From Dyella caseinilytica (GTDB taxonomy: Bacteria; Pseudomonadota; Gammaproteobacteria; Xanthomonadales; Rhodanobacteraceae), in contig NZ_CP064030.1 in assembly GCF_016865235.1 (NCBI RefSeq), forward strand, positions 3,906,001 through 3,970,000: a stretch of DNA of 64,000 nt, in the 5' to 3' direction. Shown here one piece after another: positions 8,216 to 16,520 of the stretch; the stretch's first letter is position 1; the number at the start of each line of letters is the position of its first letter. The notes beneath the pieces are model-generated. The model did not search any database. It saw only the letters and a list, made by a program, of their open reading frames with translations, and had not been told where the DNA came from. Both the position numbers and the translations under genes were made by a program.

Positions 8216-9681
8216 CGGCTCCATCTCATCGGCGCGGTTTCCATTCCCAGGTAAATGCTCTTCTGCTGCATATAGGCCAGCACACCTTGCCTACCCTTCT
8301 CGCGGCCCAACCCGCTCTCCTTGAAACCGCCGAACGGCGTGGAGATGGAGAATTTTTTGTAGGTATTGATCCAGATCGTGCCGGCCTCCAGGCGCGCGGC
8401 CAGATTCAGGGCGCGGCGGTAATCCCCGGTCCAGATGCCCGCCGCCAGACCATAGACACTGTCGTTGGCCTCGGCGATCAGCGATGCTTCATCGTCGAAC
8501 GGCATCGCCACCAGCACGGGGCCAAAGATCTCCTCACGGCACGCACGCGCCTGCGGCGACAGACCTTCAATAACCGTCGGCAGGTAATAATTGCCAAGCT
8601 CCAGGGCCGGATCGGCGGGAACAGCGCCACCGCAGCGAATGCGTCCGCCTTCTTCCAGTGCGGATGCCACATAATTTGCGACGCTTTCGCGATGCGCGCG
8701 ACTGATCAGCGGCCCCATGTGCACACCGTCCTGCTCCGGATGGCCGATGCGCAGTCCTCGCACCACGTCCTGCAGACGATTCATGAAGGCGTCGTATAGC
8801 GACCGGTGCACCAGCAGGCGCGAACCGGCGACGCAAGCCTGCCCGGCCGAGCTGAAAATGCCATACGCCACGCCGCGCACGGCGTGCTCAAGGTCAGCAT
8901 CATCCAGCACGATCGTTGGCGATTTGCCGCCCAGTTCCAGCGACGTGGGAATGAGCTTGTCGGCGGCGATATGTGCGAGATGCCGGCCGGTGTTGGTGCC
9001 ACCGGTGAACGATATCTTGCGCACCAGCGGATGCCGCACCATCGCTTCGCCAACCACGGATCCTCGACCCGGCAATACGCTGAGCAATCCAGCTGGCAAT
9101 CCGGCTTCCTCATACAAGCGAGCAAGCGCAAGCGCCGCCATCGGCGTGGCGTCGGCAGGCTTGACTACGACTGCATTGCCTGCGGCCAGCGCTGGCGCAA
9201 TCTTCTGCATCTCGCTGGCGATAGGTGAGTTCCAGGGCGTAATGGCGGCAATTACACCGATCGGCTCATAGGTGCTAAAGGCCGTGAAGTCACGACTGCG
9301 CGGCGTCGGCAATTCGCCCTCCAGGGTTTCGCATACGGCGGCGAAATAGCGCGCGGTGCCGGCAGCGCTATCGACCAGCGCACGTGTCTCAGCCAACGGC
9401 TTACCGTTGTCGCGCGTTTGCAATCGGGCCAGATCTTCACGCCGCGCTTCAATCAACGCCGCGACGCGATAAAGCACGGTGGCCCGCTGATGCGGTAGGC
9501 TTTCGCGCCACGCGGGATTACGCCAGGCGCGTTCGCCAGCTTGCACGGCATCGTCGACATCCGAGAGATCGGCCACGTGAAGTTGCACGTTGATACTTTG
9601 GTCTGCCGGAAACAGCGATGCAGTCTGCGCCCCGCGTCCCTGCCGCCACTGGCCGCCTACGAATATGCGGTCTTCGATCAT
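8212..9681 (-). CDS. NAD(P)-dependent aldehyde dehydrogenase
   Basis: A 489-aa class-3-fold aldehyde dehydrogenase with all active-site elements: ITPWNSP (oxyanion Asn and surroundings, about 148-153), the SFTGGT dinucleotide turn, general-base Glu249 in SLELGGKSP, and nucleophilic Cys283 in SAGQACVAGS. It oxidises an aldehyde to the carboxylate, plausibly the product of the adjacent ThDP enzyme, or a semialdehyde from ring cleavage. The start at 9681 (MIEDRIFVGG) has AAGGA about 7 nt upstream, and a longer reading to 9723 is not family-like. It is in the middle of the catabolic operon, 11 nt after the aspartate-dehydrogenase-family gene. The substrate is not identifiable from sequence. Confidence 0.93.
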   Translation of the reverse strand: MIEDRIFVGGQWRQGRGAQTASLFPADQSINVQLHVADLSDVDDAVQAGERAWRNPAWRESLPHQRATVLYRVAALIEARREDLARLQTRDNGKPLAETRALVDSAAGTARYFAAVCETLEGELPTPRSRDFTAFSTYEPIGVIAAITPWNSPIASEMQKIAPALAAGNAVVVKPADATPMAALALARLYEEAGLPAGLLSVLPGRGSVVGEAMVRHPLVRKISFTGGTNTGRHLAHIAADKLIPTSLELGGKSPTIVLDDADLEHAVRGVAYGIFSSAGQACVAGSRLLVHRSLYDAFMNRLQDVVRGLRIGHPEQDGVHMGPLISRAHRESVANYVASALEEGGRIRCGGAVPADPALELGNYYLPTVIEGLSPQARACREEIFGPVLVAMPFDDEASLIAEANDSVYGLAAGIWTGDYRRALNLAARLEAGTIWINTYKKFSISTPFGGFKESGLGREKGRQGVLAYMQQKSIYLGMETAPMRWSR

Positions 9682-9692
9682 GTCATTCCTTT

Positions 9693-10484
9693 TCACGCCA
9701 CGGGTTCCAGCAGTTGGCGGCATGCACGTACTGCACTAAGTGCAGCGAGCATGGATGTTTTTGGGTTACTGGGCAGCGGATGGCCGGCCAGTTCAATCGA
9801 CATTTCACCGAAGGCACCGCGCGCGTGGATGCGATGCGTATTGCGATGCGTATGGGGATCCACCACCAATTGCACACGCGTTGCATCCATACCGACACCG
9901 TTCAAAGCAATCGTGGCCGCTACGTTGGCATTGGCTGGGAAAAGTCTGGCCGCCTCGCCGGCACTGCCTTCAAAGAACACCGTTGCCTTATCGACTGTAT
10001 TCAGATCGACCAGCGTCTCCGCCGGAGAACCGTGCCAGCTTTGTGGACTCTTGCGTGATACGTAGAGCACTTCTTCCAGGCCGGCTTCGCGAGCGGCAGC
10101 GAGTCCATCCATGCCCGCCACTGCGCCGGAAAGAATTTTCAGCGACGAATGTCCTTTGGATGCCGCGCAGCGCAACTTCGCATAGAGCAGCGCATCGGAT
10201 AACGCACCGACCGACACCACCGCCAACGGCCAACCTTTTCGCAACACGGTTTCACCATGCTCCGCCAGGGCAGCATGCCCCGCACACTCGAGTACCAGGT
10301 CCGGCGCGGTATAGGCTTGCGTGACGCTGTCCAGTACGGCGATATCGGTATCTGCCAATTCGCCAGCAAGCTTTTCGCGAAACTCCGGTGGCACTACGAC
10401 CCACGCCACCTGAACCCCTTTAGGAAGTCGCGAGACGACTTCGCGTGCCATCGCTCCGTAGCCGATCAACATGATTTTCTTCAT
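9693..10484 (-). CDS. L-aspartate dehydrogenase family protein (NadX-like)
   Basis: A 263-aa protein with an N-terminal Rossmann fold (MLIGYGAMA, GxGxxA type) and a C-terminal domain carrying the family phrase NANVAATIALNGVGMDATRVQLVVDP. That is the DUF108/aspartate dehydrogenase signature. Characterised members interconvert L-aspartate and iminoaspartate/oxaloacetate with NAD(P). The length matches the family (about 240-270). No nadA or nadC lies nearby. The gene instead sits between the atypical SDR and the aldehyde dehydrogenase inside an aromatic-degradation operon. An assimilatory role on an amino- or imino-acid intermediate of that pathway is more likely than NAD synthesis; that is inference. 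Confidence 0.82.
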   Translation of the reverse strand: MKKIMLIGYGAMAREVVSRLPKGVQVAWVVVPPEFREKLAGELADTDIAVLDSVTQAYTAPDLVLECAGHAALAEHGETVLRKGWPLAVVSVGALSDALLYAKLRCAASKGHSSLKILSGAVAGMDGLAAAREAGLEEVLYVSRKSPQSWHGSPAETLVDLNTVDKATVFFEGSAGEAARLFPANANVAATIALNGVGMDATRVQLVVDPHTHRNTHRIHARGAFGEMSIELAGHPLPSNPKTSMLAALSAVRACRQLLEPVA

Positions 10485-10514
10485 GGTGTTGAATCCCTTC
10501 GTTATGGCGATGTA

Positions 10515-11309
10515 TCAGATCTGACGGCTGAATCCGCCGGAAACATCGATGCAACTTCCGGTGGTGTAGGACGACAAAGGCGAGGCCAGGAAGACAAGCG
10601 CCTGTGCTGGCTCCTGCGGGCGCCCCAACCGCTTCATGGGAATACCGCGGCGCTCGGCGATCCGCGCTGTCCATGCTTTCCAATCCAGATCACGCTCCGA
10701 ACGCAGCTCATAGCGCCGCCGCCATTGACCCGACTCGACCATGCCAAGCAGGATGGAATTGACACGGATGCCTTTTTCCACCAATTCGTGCGCCAGCGAA
10801 TGCGTGAGGTTGAGCAAGGCCGCACGCGCCGCCGAGGTAGCGATCATGTGTGGTTCGGGCTGCAGTGCGATTAGCGAGTTGACGCAGGTCATCGAAGCGA
10901 TGTCGCTCTTTTCGAGCAGCGGCTGGAACGCTTTCAGCGGGTGCAGTACGCCAAAAAGCTTCAGGCGCGTCTCGATCAGCCACTCCTCGTCGGCGGTGTC
11001 TTCCAGATTCGCAACGCGCCCTTGACCGGCGTTATTGATCAACATATCGACACTGCCAAATTGTTGTCGTACGGCGTCGGCGAAATGTTGCACGGATTCT
11101 TTGTCGAGCACGTCGCAGGCGTGGGCGAGCAGATCGGCATCGGGAAACAATTGGCGCAGCATGGCAACAGCCCTTGCCAGGCGTGTTTCGTCACGTCCGC
11201 AGAAGGCCACCCGTGCACCTTGCGACAACAGCAGACGAACGGTTTCGAAGCCAATGCCGGACGAGCCGCCCGTAACGACGGCAACACGGTCCTTGATCTG
11301 AAAAGTCAT
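10515..11309 (-). CDS. Short-chain dehydrogenase/reductase with non-canonical active site
   Basis: A 264-aa SDR with a normal cofactor site (TGGSSGIG at 13-20) and NNAG motif (92-95). The catalytic Ser is at S145 (TCVNSLIALQ). At the canonical Tyr (+13) and Lys (+17) positions it has T158 and R162 (IATSAARAALL), so the YxxxK motif reads TxxxR. The rest of the fold is intact, including VNSILLGMV and the C-terminal GSCIDVSGGF. It may therefore bind NAD(P) with altered chemistry or serve as a non-classical dehydrogenase. The operon's other SDR (15759-16520) has a standard motif and is the better cis-dihydrodiol dehydrogenase candidate. It overlaps the downstream hydrolase gene by ATGA. Confidence 0.88.
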   Translation of the reverse strand: MTFQIKDRVAVVTGGSSGIGFETVRLLLSQGARVAFCGRDETRLARAVAMLRQLFPDADLLAHACDVLDKESVQHFADAVRQQFGSVDMLINNAGQGRVANLEDTADEEWLIETRLKLFGVLHPLKAFQPLLEKSDIASMTCVNSLIALQPEPHMIATSAARAALLNLTHSLAHELVEKGIRVNSILLGMVESGQWRRRYELRSERDLDWKAWTARIAERRGIPMKRLGRPQEPAQALVFLASPLSSYTTGSCIDVSGGFSRQI

Positions 11310-12151
11310 GCTCGTTCCTGCTTGTATGGGACGCTGTTATCGGATGTTTGGATGAGATCCAGTACTAGCCGTGCAAATGCTTCCGGCGCATCGATATAGC
11401 TGACGTGTCCCGCGCGCGGCAGCGGTGTGCAAGGTGCATTCATTCGCTGCGCCAGCGTCATGGCATCGGTTAGCGGAGTAATCGAATCGGCCTCGCCACA
11501 GGCGATGTGCAAAGGACCATGCCAGGCTGGCAGATAACGCCAGATGTCATCGTTCGCGAGCATCCAGTTCGCTTGGGAAAAACCTTTCAGGCGCAAGCGG
11601 CGCATCGATGTGCGCACGATCTCCAGCGCCTCTGGCTCAGGCTCGCTACGCAACAAGGCGCCTGCACGCTGTCGCGCATAAGAGGATGCGCCCAACTCGG
11701 CCAGCCGAGTCACACGTTCGCACCGTATACGCTCGCGCTCAGCCGGCTCGGCCCAGCCATAGCCCTGGGCCGGATCTGCCAGCAATACACCACGTACACG
11801 CTCCGGATAGTGGGCGGCGTACGCCGCCGCCATCATCGCGCCCAGAGAGTGGCCCACCAGATAGAACGGCTCCAGCTTCAGCGCTTCCAGCAAATCGTGC
11901 AGCGCTGCCGCGTAATGTGCAGCAGTGGGCTCAGGCGTGGCCAGCTCTTCGCTGTCGCCGTAACCGGGCGCATCCCAAGCCACCAGTCGCCCATGTCCCG
12001 CCAGTAGAGCGGTGAGACTTGCCCAGGAACCTGCCCCGGAACCGATGCCGTGCAACAGCACAATCGTCGGTCCATTGCCCACTTGGCGATAACCGATGCG
12101 CAAGCTGCGCGTATGCTGCCAGCGCTCTTCCTTGAAGCCGGAGTCGTGCAT
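11306..12151 (-). CDS. Alpha/beta hydrolase, probable meta-cleavage-product hydrolase
   Basis: A 281-aa alpha/beta hydrolase. The oxyanion loop is LLHGIGSGAGSW (32-43), the nucleophile elbow is GHSLG with S102, the acid is D222 in CGEADSITP, and the His is H249 in RAGHVSY. Size and motif spacing match the C-C bond hydrolases (BphD/MhpC/TodF type) that split 2-hydroxy-6-oxo-dienoates formed by extradiol dioxygenases, and an extradiol dioxygenase is encoded in the same operon. The start at 12151 (MHDSGFKEER) is chosen because a longer reading to 12433 only overlaps the upstream cupin gene. Specificity is inferred from context; a simple esterase is the alternative. Confidence 0.88.
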   Translation of the reverse strand: MHDSGFKEERWQHTRSLRIGYRQVGNGPTIVLLHGIGSGAGSWASLTALLAGHGRLVAWDAPGYGDSEELATPEPTAAHYAAALHDLLEALKLEPFYLVGHSLGAMMAAAYAAHYPERVRGVLLADPAQGYGWAEPAERERIRCERVTRLAELGASSYARQRAGALLRSEPEPEALEIVRTSMRRLRLKGFSQANWMLANDDIWRYLPAWHGPLHIACGEADSITPLTDAMTLAQRMNAPCTPLPRAGHVSYIDAPEAFARLVLDLIQTSDNSVPYKQERA

Positions 12152-12156
12152 CGGAA

Positions 12157-12657
12157 TCAAGCCTTCTCGCGCTTGATCTTCGACAGCGGATGATCCGGCG
12201 GATAGGTTGGAATCTGTGGCTTCGACGCACCGAGCATCACGCACATCAGGGCTTCTTCCTGACCATGATTGAACAGCCCGCGATAGATGCCCGGTGGCAC
12301 CGAGATCAAATCGCGCTCCTTCAACTCGGTCTCGAAGCGCTGGCCATCCTGTTCCAGCGTCAGCTGGATCTTGCCGCGTAACATGAAAAACACCTCCTCG
12401 ACGTCGCTGTGCACATGCAACGGGCCTTCGCACTGCGGTGGAAGCACCATGGTAGAGAAGGTGAAGCTGTCCGCTGGTACGGTGTTGTTATCGACGCCGA
12501 TGCCAGTGCCGCCTGTTCCCATGTAACGCATTTGCGCGCGACGATACTTGGGATCGAAATCGGCCTGGAACTTCAGTGCGTCCCAGTCGTAGCTGCGCGT
12601 TTCGTAGCGTGCAACGCGCGCATTCATGCGTTCACCAAAACTCTTCTGTTCACTCAT
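12157..12657 (-). CDS. Cupin-domain protein, probable metal-dependent dioxygenase or isomerase
   Basis: A 166-aa single cupin. Motif 1 is GPLHVHSDVEEVFFMLRGK with metal ligands H81, H83 and E87 or E88. Motif 2 is around VPPGIYRGLFNHG (about 120-132). The N-terminal 60 residues (YMGTGGTGIGVDNNTV) look specific to this gene's subfamily. The gene lies 5 nt upstream of the hydrolase and about 107 nt downstream of the ferredoxin reductase. Small cupins in aromatic operons can be ring-cleaving dioxygenases, tautomerases or unassigned helpers. I cannot choose among these from sequence. Confidence 0.8.
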   Translation of the reverse strand: MSEQKSFGERMNARVARYETRSYDWDALKFQADFDPKYRRAQMRYMGTGGTGIGVDNNTVPADSFTFSTMVLPPQCEGPLHVHSDVEEVFFMLRGKIQLTLEQDGQRFETELKERDLISVPPGIYRGLFNHGQEEALMCVMLGASKPQIPTYPPDHPLSKIKREKA

Positions 12658-12764
12658 CGTTGCTCTCCGGTTATTACCTCAGACACGAAGTCCGTCCGGC
12701 GGGACGAATTCCGGCTCTTTCCATGCAACAGCACTGTCAAGTGCTGCGCCGCTTCATTTATTGC

Positions 12765-13976
12765 TCAGCGCAAGCTCATCAAATCGAAGGAAGGATCCGC
12801 AAGATTCATGGGATCGAGTTGACGGTCTGTAGCCATCCAGCGACGTCCAAGCTTGATGGCGCGCGGATCGCCAAACGACACCATGTGCTGGAGGCGCTGC
12901 TGCGGATCGAGATAGAAATAGACGTCCATACCAACGCCACCAAGACGGTGAATACATGAGCTTCCGCTGGTGTAGACACCCAATATCTGGATATTCACGC
13001 CATACTGGTCTGACCAGAGCCATGGCTCGTCGTCGTAATTCACGTCCAGGCCAAGCATGCCGCGCGCCGCGGCTGCACCCTGGTTCTGGGCATTGGCCCA
13101 CGATTGCACGCAAATGCCATGTACAGGGTGCGTCGCCACATCACCAGCTGCGAAGATATGCGGATCGCTGCTGCGCCCCGTACCATCCACAACGATGCCC
13201 CCGCCACCGATGGTCAGACCAGCATCTTGCGCAAGCTCCACGTTGAGTTGCGCTCCAGCACCGACCAGCACCGTGTCATACGTTTCCTCACCGGCAGATG
13301 AGGCGATCCTTGCGCCGCCTTGCGGATTCGAGGACAGCGCAAGATCGCCACATGCAAGACGCAATCCTGCGCCGTGCGCGCGATGCAGAGTGGCAAGTTG
13401 ATCGGCCACTTCTGGACCTACGCTACGCCCACACAACCGGGGCGCCCGCTCATAGACCGTAGCGGAAATGCCCATCGAAAGGGCCGACGCCGTCACTTCG
13501 AGGCCAATCCAGCCGCCACCGATCACCGCCAACTGGCGGCAACTGGCAAGACGCTCGCGCAGACTCAACGCATCATCGATATTGCGCAACAGGACAACAC
13601 CGCCGATTTGCGCCCACGCTGGATCCGGCAAGCGTGGACGGCTTCCGGTCGCCATCAGTAAGCGGTCATACGACAGCAAATCACCGTTATCCAGATGGAC
13701 CTGGCGTGTTGTGCGATCGATTTTTGTGGCGCGCTGCGGGCGATGCCAATCGATATTCAAAATACTCGTGACATCGGCGCTGAACAGACGCAAGCTTTCC
13801 GGTTCCTGCTTGCCGGCCAACACATCTTTGGAGAGCGCTGGACGCTCATAAAAATCATGCGGTTCATCGGCGACCACGCTCAGGTGGTTGGCATAACCGA
13901 GATCGCGCAGGGTCTTGGCCGCCCAGCCGGCCGCCTGTCCCCCGCCAATAATCACGATGCGCTCGGGTGCATTCAT
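12765..13976 (-). CDS. FAD-dependent NAD(P)H ferredoxin reductase of the Rieske oxygenase system
   Basis: A 403-aa flavoprotein of the BphA4/putidaredoxin-reductase type. It has the FAD-binding GGGQAAGW motif at the N-terminus, ATGSRPR at the end of the first FAD subdomain, the NAD-binding IGGGWIGLEV motif mid-protein, and the second FAD contact DPHIFAAGDVA. A C-terminal reductase domain follows. It transfers electrons from NAD(P)H to the Rieske ferredoxin encoded at 17892-18230, which feeds the oxygenase at 16517-17560. Its ATG overlaps the extradiol dioxygenase stop (ATGA at 13973-13976). The 107 bp after it, before the cupin, contain no gene. Confidence 0.93.
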   Translation of the reverse strand: MNAPERIVIIGGGQAAGWAAKTLRDLGYANHLSVVADEPHDFYERPALSKDVLAGKQEPESLRLFSADVTSILNIDWHRPQRATKIDRTTRQVHLDNGDLLSYDRLLMATGSRPRLPDPAWAQIGGVVLLRNIDDALSLRERLASCRQLAVIGGGWIGLEVTASALSMGISATVYERAPRLCGRSVGPEVADQLATLHRAHGAGLRLACGDLALSSNPQGGARIASSAGEETYDTVLVGAGAQLNVELAQDAGLTIGGGGIVVDGTGRSSDPHIFAAGDVATHPVHGICVQSWANAQNQGAAAARGMLGLDVNYDDEPWLWSDQYGVNIQILGVYTSGSSCIHRLGGVGMDVYFYLDPQQRLQHMVSFGDPRAIKLGRRWMATDRQLDPMNLADPSFDLMSLR

Positions 13977-14905
13977 GCGCGCACCTGCCGCCGCGTGGCC
14001 GCATCGATACCACCCTCAACGGCCCATTCGGTAAACGATTCGACCGAGTGCTGCAATTCGCGCGGAGCCCACGCTTCGGTGAGATGGTCCTCGTTGGTAT
14101 AGAACTCGAACGCGCCACCCGCTGGGCTCTTGACGTACCAGAAATACGCCGAGGAAATCGGGTGACGCCCCGGACCAAGGAAGGTTGCCCAACCGGCGCG
14201 GCTCATGGCGAGACCACCACCGAAGACCTCGTGGATATCGCGTACGGTAAATGCCACATGGTTGAGTCCACGCGGCTTACCCGGCACGTGTAGCAGGAAC
14301 AGGTTGTGATGACCTGCTCGCGCAGCTGTGCGCAGGAACACGCCTTTGCCCACGTAGCGGTCTGAAACATGGAATCCGAGCTTCTCGCGATAGAACTGTT
14401 CGACCTTGTCCAGCTCTTCAACAAAAAACACCGCATGTCCGATGCCGATCGGCGTCGCTTTGTCGTAAACCGGACTGGGCTGATCGACGCGGCGAGCATC
14501 TCCCCATTGGTTGATTGGCACGACATCGAGCGTTACGTCGCGCAATGCGCTCACACGAAAACGCAAGGTCATACCGTTAGGGTCGCGGCAGGTGAGCGAG
14601 GTTTCATCGCGTACAAATCCGGGAACATCTGCCAGCTCTTCAGCCAGACGATTCAGTGCATCCGCCGAAGCAAGGCCCCAGGTGACCCGGCGCATGGTGG
14701 AACCATTTTCAAAAGCGGGTGGAAGGCGTGCGTCATCGATCGGATAGAGCGATACGCGGCTGCCATTGAGCGCTTCGAAGCAAATCGCACCTTCGCTGCC
14801 CGGTGCACACGGAACCGGGGTCAGACCAAAGTCGCATATAAATTGTTCGCATTTCGCGAGGTTCTCGACGCCGAATTCGTATTCTTCGATTCCCAGGATG
14901 TCCAT
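13973..14905 (-). CDS. Type I extradiol ring-cleavage dioxygenase (VOC fold, two domains)
   Basis: A 310-aa protein with two VOC modules. The C-terminal module holds the Fe(II) (or Mn(II)) facial triad: H157 (IGIGHAVFF), H216 (GLNHVAF) and E267 (GAFEFYTNEDH). The spacings (59 and 51 residues) match homoprotocatechuate/biphenyldiol extradiol dioxygenases. H206 (LLHVPG) matches the second-shell acid-base His. It should cleave a catecholic ring next to the diol and yield the substrate for the alpha/beta hydrolase. The start at 14905 (MDILGIEEYEF) has AAAGGA 10 nt upstream; an upstream GTG at 14914 is too close to that site. Exact substrate unknown. Confidence 0.93.
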   Translation of the reverse strand: MDILGIEEYEFGVENLAKCEQFICDFGLTPVPCAPGSEGAICFEALNGSRVSLYPIDDARLPPAFENGSTMRRVTWGLASADALNRLAEELADVPGFVRDETSLTCRDPNGMTLRFRVSALRDVTLDVVPINQWGDARRVDQPSPVYDKATPIGIGHAVFFVEELDKVEQFYREKLGFHVSDRYVGKGVFLRTAARAGHHNLFLLHVPGKPRGLNHVAFTVRDIHEVFGGGLAMSRAGWATFLGPGRHPISSAYFWYVKSPAGGAFEFYTNEDHLTEAWAPRELQHSVESFTEWAVEGGIDAATRRQVRA

Positions 14906-14951
14906 ATCGTGCACGTCCTTTAAAAACTTGTTGATTCATGGCGTACGCGCT

Positions 14952-15746
14952 TCAGCGCGTAACTTGCAGGTAGCTCTCGATTTCGTCGGCCGCCTGCGCC
15001 ACCTCTTGCCGTAGCGATGCTTTCAACTTGTCCGGCAAGTTATGCCGGGGAGCCATTACGTTGACGGAGGCAACGACATCACCGCTGCGGTTACGCAGGG
15101 GATAAGCCACCGCCGAGATGCCCGGCTGGTAAAAAGATTCGCTGATCGCGTAGCCCTGCTCGCGGTCGCCATCCAGCAAGTCAAACAATTGTTGCGGTGT
15201 TTTCGGCCCAGCCTCGGAGGTCTCAGCGAACACTGCCTCCGTATAGAGCCGCTCCAGCTCTGAACGCGGCAAATCCATGAGCAATACCCTGCCGATTGCC
15301 GTGCAATGCGCTGGCAATCGTGAACCGATGCTGACACCCGCACCGATTTCGCCGGAAGCGGCAACCCTGGCCACATACACCACGTCGCGTCCATCCCGCA
15401 CGCACAAGTGCGAGGAGCAGTCCGTGTTGTCGCGCAGCCGATGAATCACGGGCTGGCCGATCTGCACGATGTCCATCGACGACAAATAGTCGAAGCCCAG
15501 CCGGAGCACGCTGATGCCAAGCGCATAGCCACCCGAGGTGCCACGCGCCAGGAAACCCATCTCCTCCAGCGTCTGCACGGCGCGATAAACCGACGCCTTT
15601 GGCATCGTTGTGCGCTGGCAGATATCGCTGAAGCTCAGCTCGCCACGATGTTCGCCGAGCATGCGCAGTAAGCCGAGCCCCTTTTCCAGCGCGGGCACGG
15701 CGTAGCGTCTTTCGTGTTTCACGCGGATTACATCGTCGACGGACAT
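14952..15746 (-). CDS. IclR-family transcriptional regulator
   Basis: A 264-aa regulator. The N-terminal winged helix-turn-helix (about 15-75) includes TMPKASVYRAVQTLEEMGFL. The C-terminal IclR effector-binding domain (about 85-260) carries LCVRDGRDVVYVARV, PAHCTAIGRVLL and GISAVAYPLRN. IclR proteins in aromatic pathways (PcaR, PobR, MhpR types) bind a pathway intermediate and control the operon. The start at 15746 is fixed by AAAGGAG 7 nt upstream. It lies inside the operon, 12 nt after an SDR and 46 nt before the dioxygenase, all on the same strand, so it is probably autoregulated along with its targets. Confidence 0.93.
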   Translation of the reverse strand: MSVDDVIRVKHERRYAVPALEKGLGLLRMLGEHRGELSFSDICQRTTMPKASVYRAVQTLEEMGFLARGTSGGYALGISVLRLGFDYLSSMDIVQIGQPVIHRLRDNTDCSSHLCVRDGRDVVYVARVAASGEIGAGVSIGSRLPAHCTAIGRVLLMDLPRSELERLYTEAVFAETSEAGPKTPQQLFDLLDGDREQGYAISESFYQPGISAVAYPLRNRSGDVVASVNVMAPRHNLPDKLKASLRQEVAQAADEIESYLQVTR

Positions 15747-15758
15747 CAAGCGGCTCCT

Positions 15759-16520
15759 TTAATTGAAGACGAAGCCGCCGTTGACCGGCAGAGTTTGACC
15801 TGTCACGAAATCGGACAGCGACGACAACAGATAGAGCACGGTGCCATCGATGTCCGTGGGAACCTGCGCACGTGCGATGGCACGCCCGTCTTCGTAGAGA
15901 CGGTGGCGTTCTTCGGGCACATATTCGGTCGCCTCGCACTGCGTGAGTCCTGGCGCAATGGCGTTGACGCAAATACCGTCCTTACCGACCTCGCGAGCCA
16001 TCGCGCGCGTCATGGCGAGCACTGCGCCCTTGCTAGCGACGTAGGCCATCAAACGCGGCGCGCCCCATAGGGCTGTGTCGGAGGCCACCATCACGATCTT
16101 GCCGTGGTTGGCTTGGCGTAAGTACGGCAATGCTGCTCGGCTGACCAACCAGGTGCCACGAACGTTGACTTGCATGACACGGTCCCAGGTTTCCAGGCTC
16201 AGCATCTCCATGGTCGGCCCACCGATGCCGGTCGCAATCGCCGCATTGTTGACCAGGCCATCCAGGCCGCCCATCTTGCGTGCCGCTTCATCGACAGCCT
16301 GATCGATCGCGCCGGGATCGTTAAGATCGATCGTCACTGCATCGGCGTGCAATCCTTCGTCACGCAGATGTACCAGTGTCTCCTGTGTATCGAGTATGTC
16401 GGCGACAACAACCTTCGCCCCGGCTCTCGCTGCAGCCAACGCGAAGCTTTGCCCCAATCCACGCGCAGCGCCGGTAATTAGCACCTTACGCCCGGCCAGT
16501 ACGCGGGTTCGCGAGCTCAT
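15759..16520 (-). CDS. Short-chain dehydrogenase, probable cis-dihydrodiol dehydrogenase
   Basis: A 253-aa classical SDR: TGAARGLG cofactor loop (16-23), NNAA motif, catalytic Ser in VMVASDTAL, and an intact YVASK (Y and K at +4). It ends with TGQTLPVNGGF. Its ATG overlaps the Rieske alpha-subunit stop (ATGA at 16517-16520). It sits directly after the oxygenase, where rearomatisation of a cis-dihydrodiol to a catechol is expected. It is thus the better candidate for that step than the atypical SDR at 10515-11309. General alcohol or ketoacyl reductase activity cannot be excluded. Confidence 0.88.
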   Translation of the reverse strand: MSSRTRVLAGRKVLITGAARGLGQSFALAAARAGAKVVVADILDTQETLVHLRDEGLHADAVTIDLNDPGAIDQAVDEAARKMGGLDGLVNNAAIATGIGGPTMEMLSLETWDRVMQVNVRGTWLVSRAALPYLRQANHGKIVMVASDTALWGAPRLMAYVASKGAVLAMTRAMAREVGKDGICVNAIAPGLTQCEATEYVPEERHRLYEDGRAIARAQVPTDIDGTVLYLLSSLSDFVTGQTLPVNGGFVFN

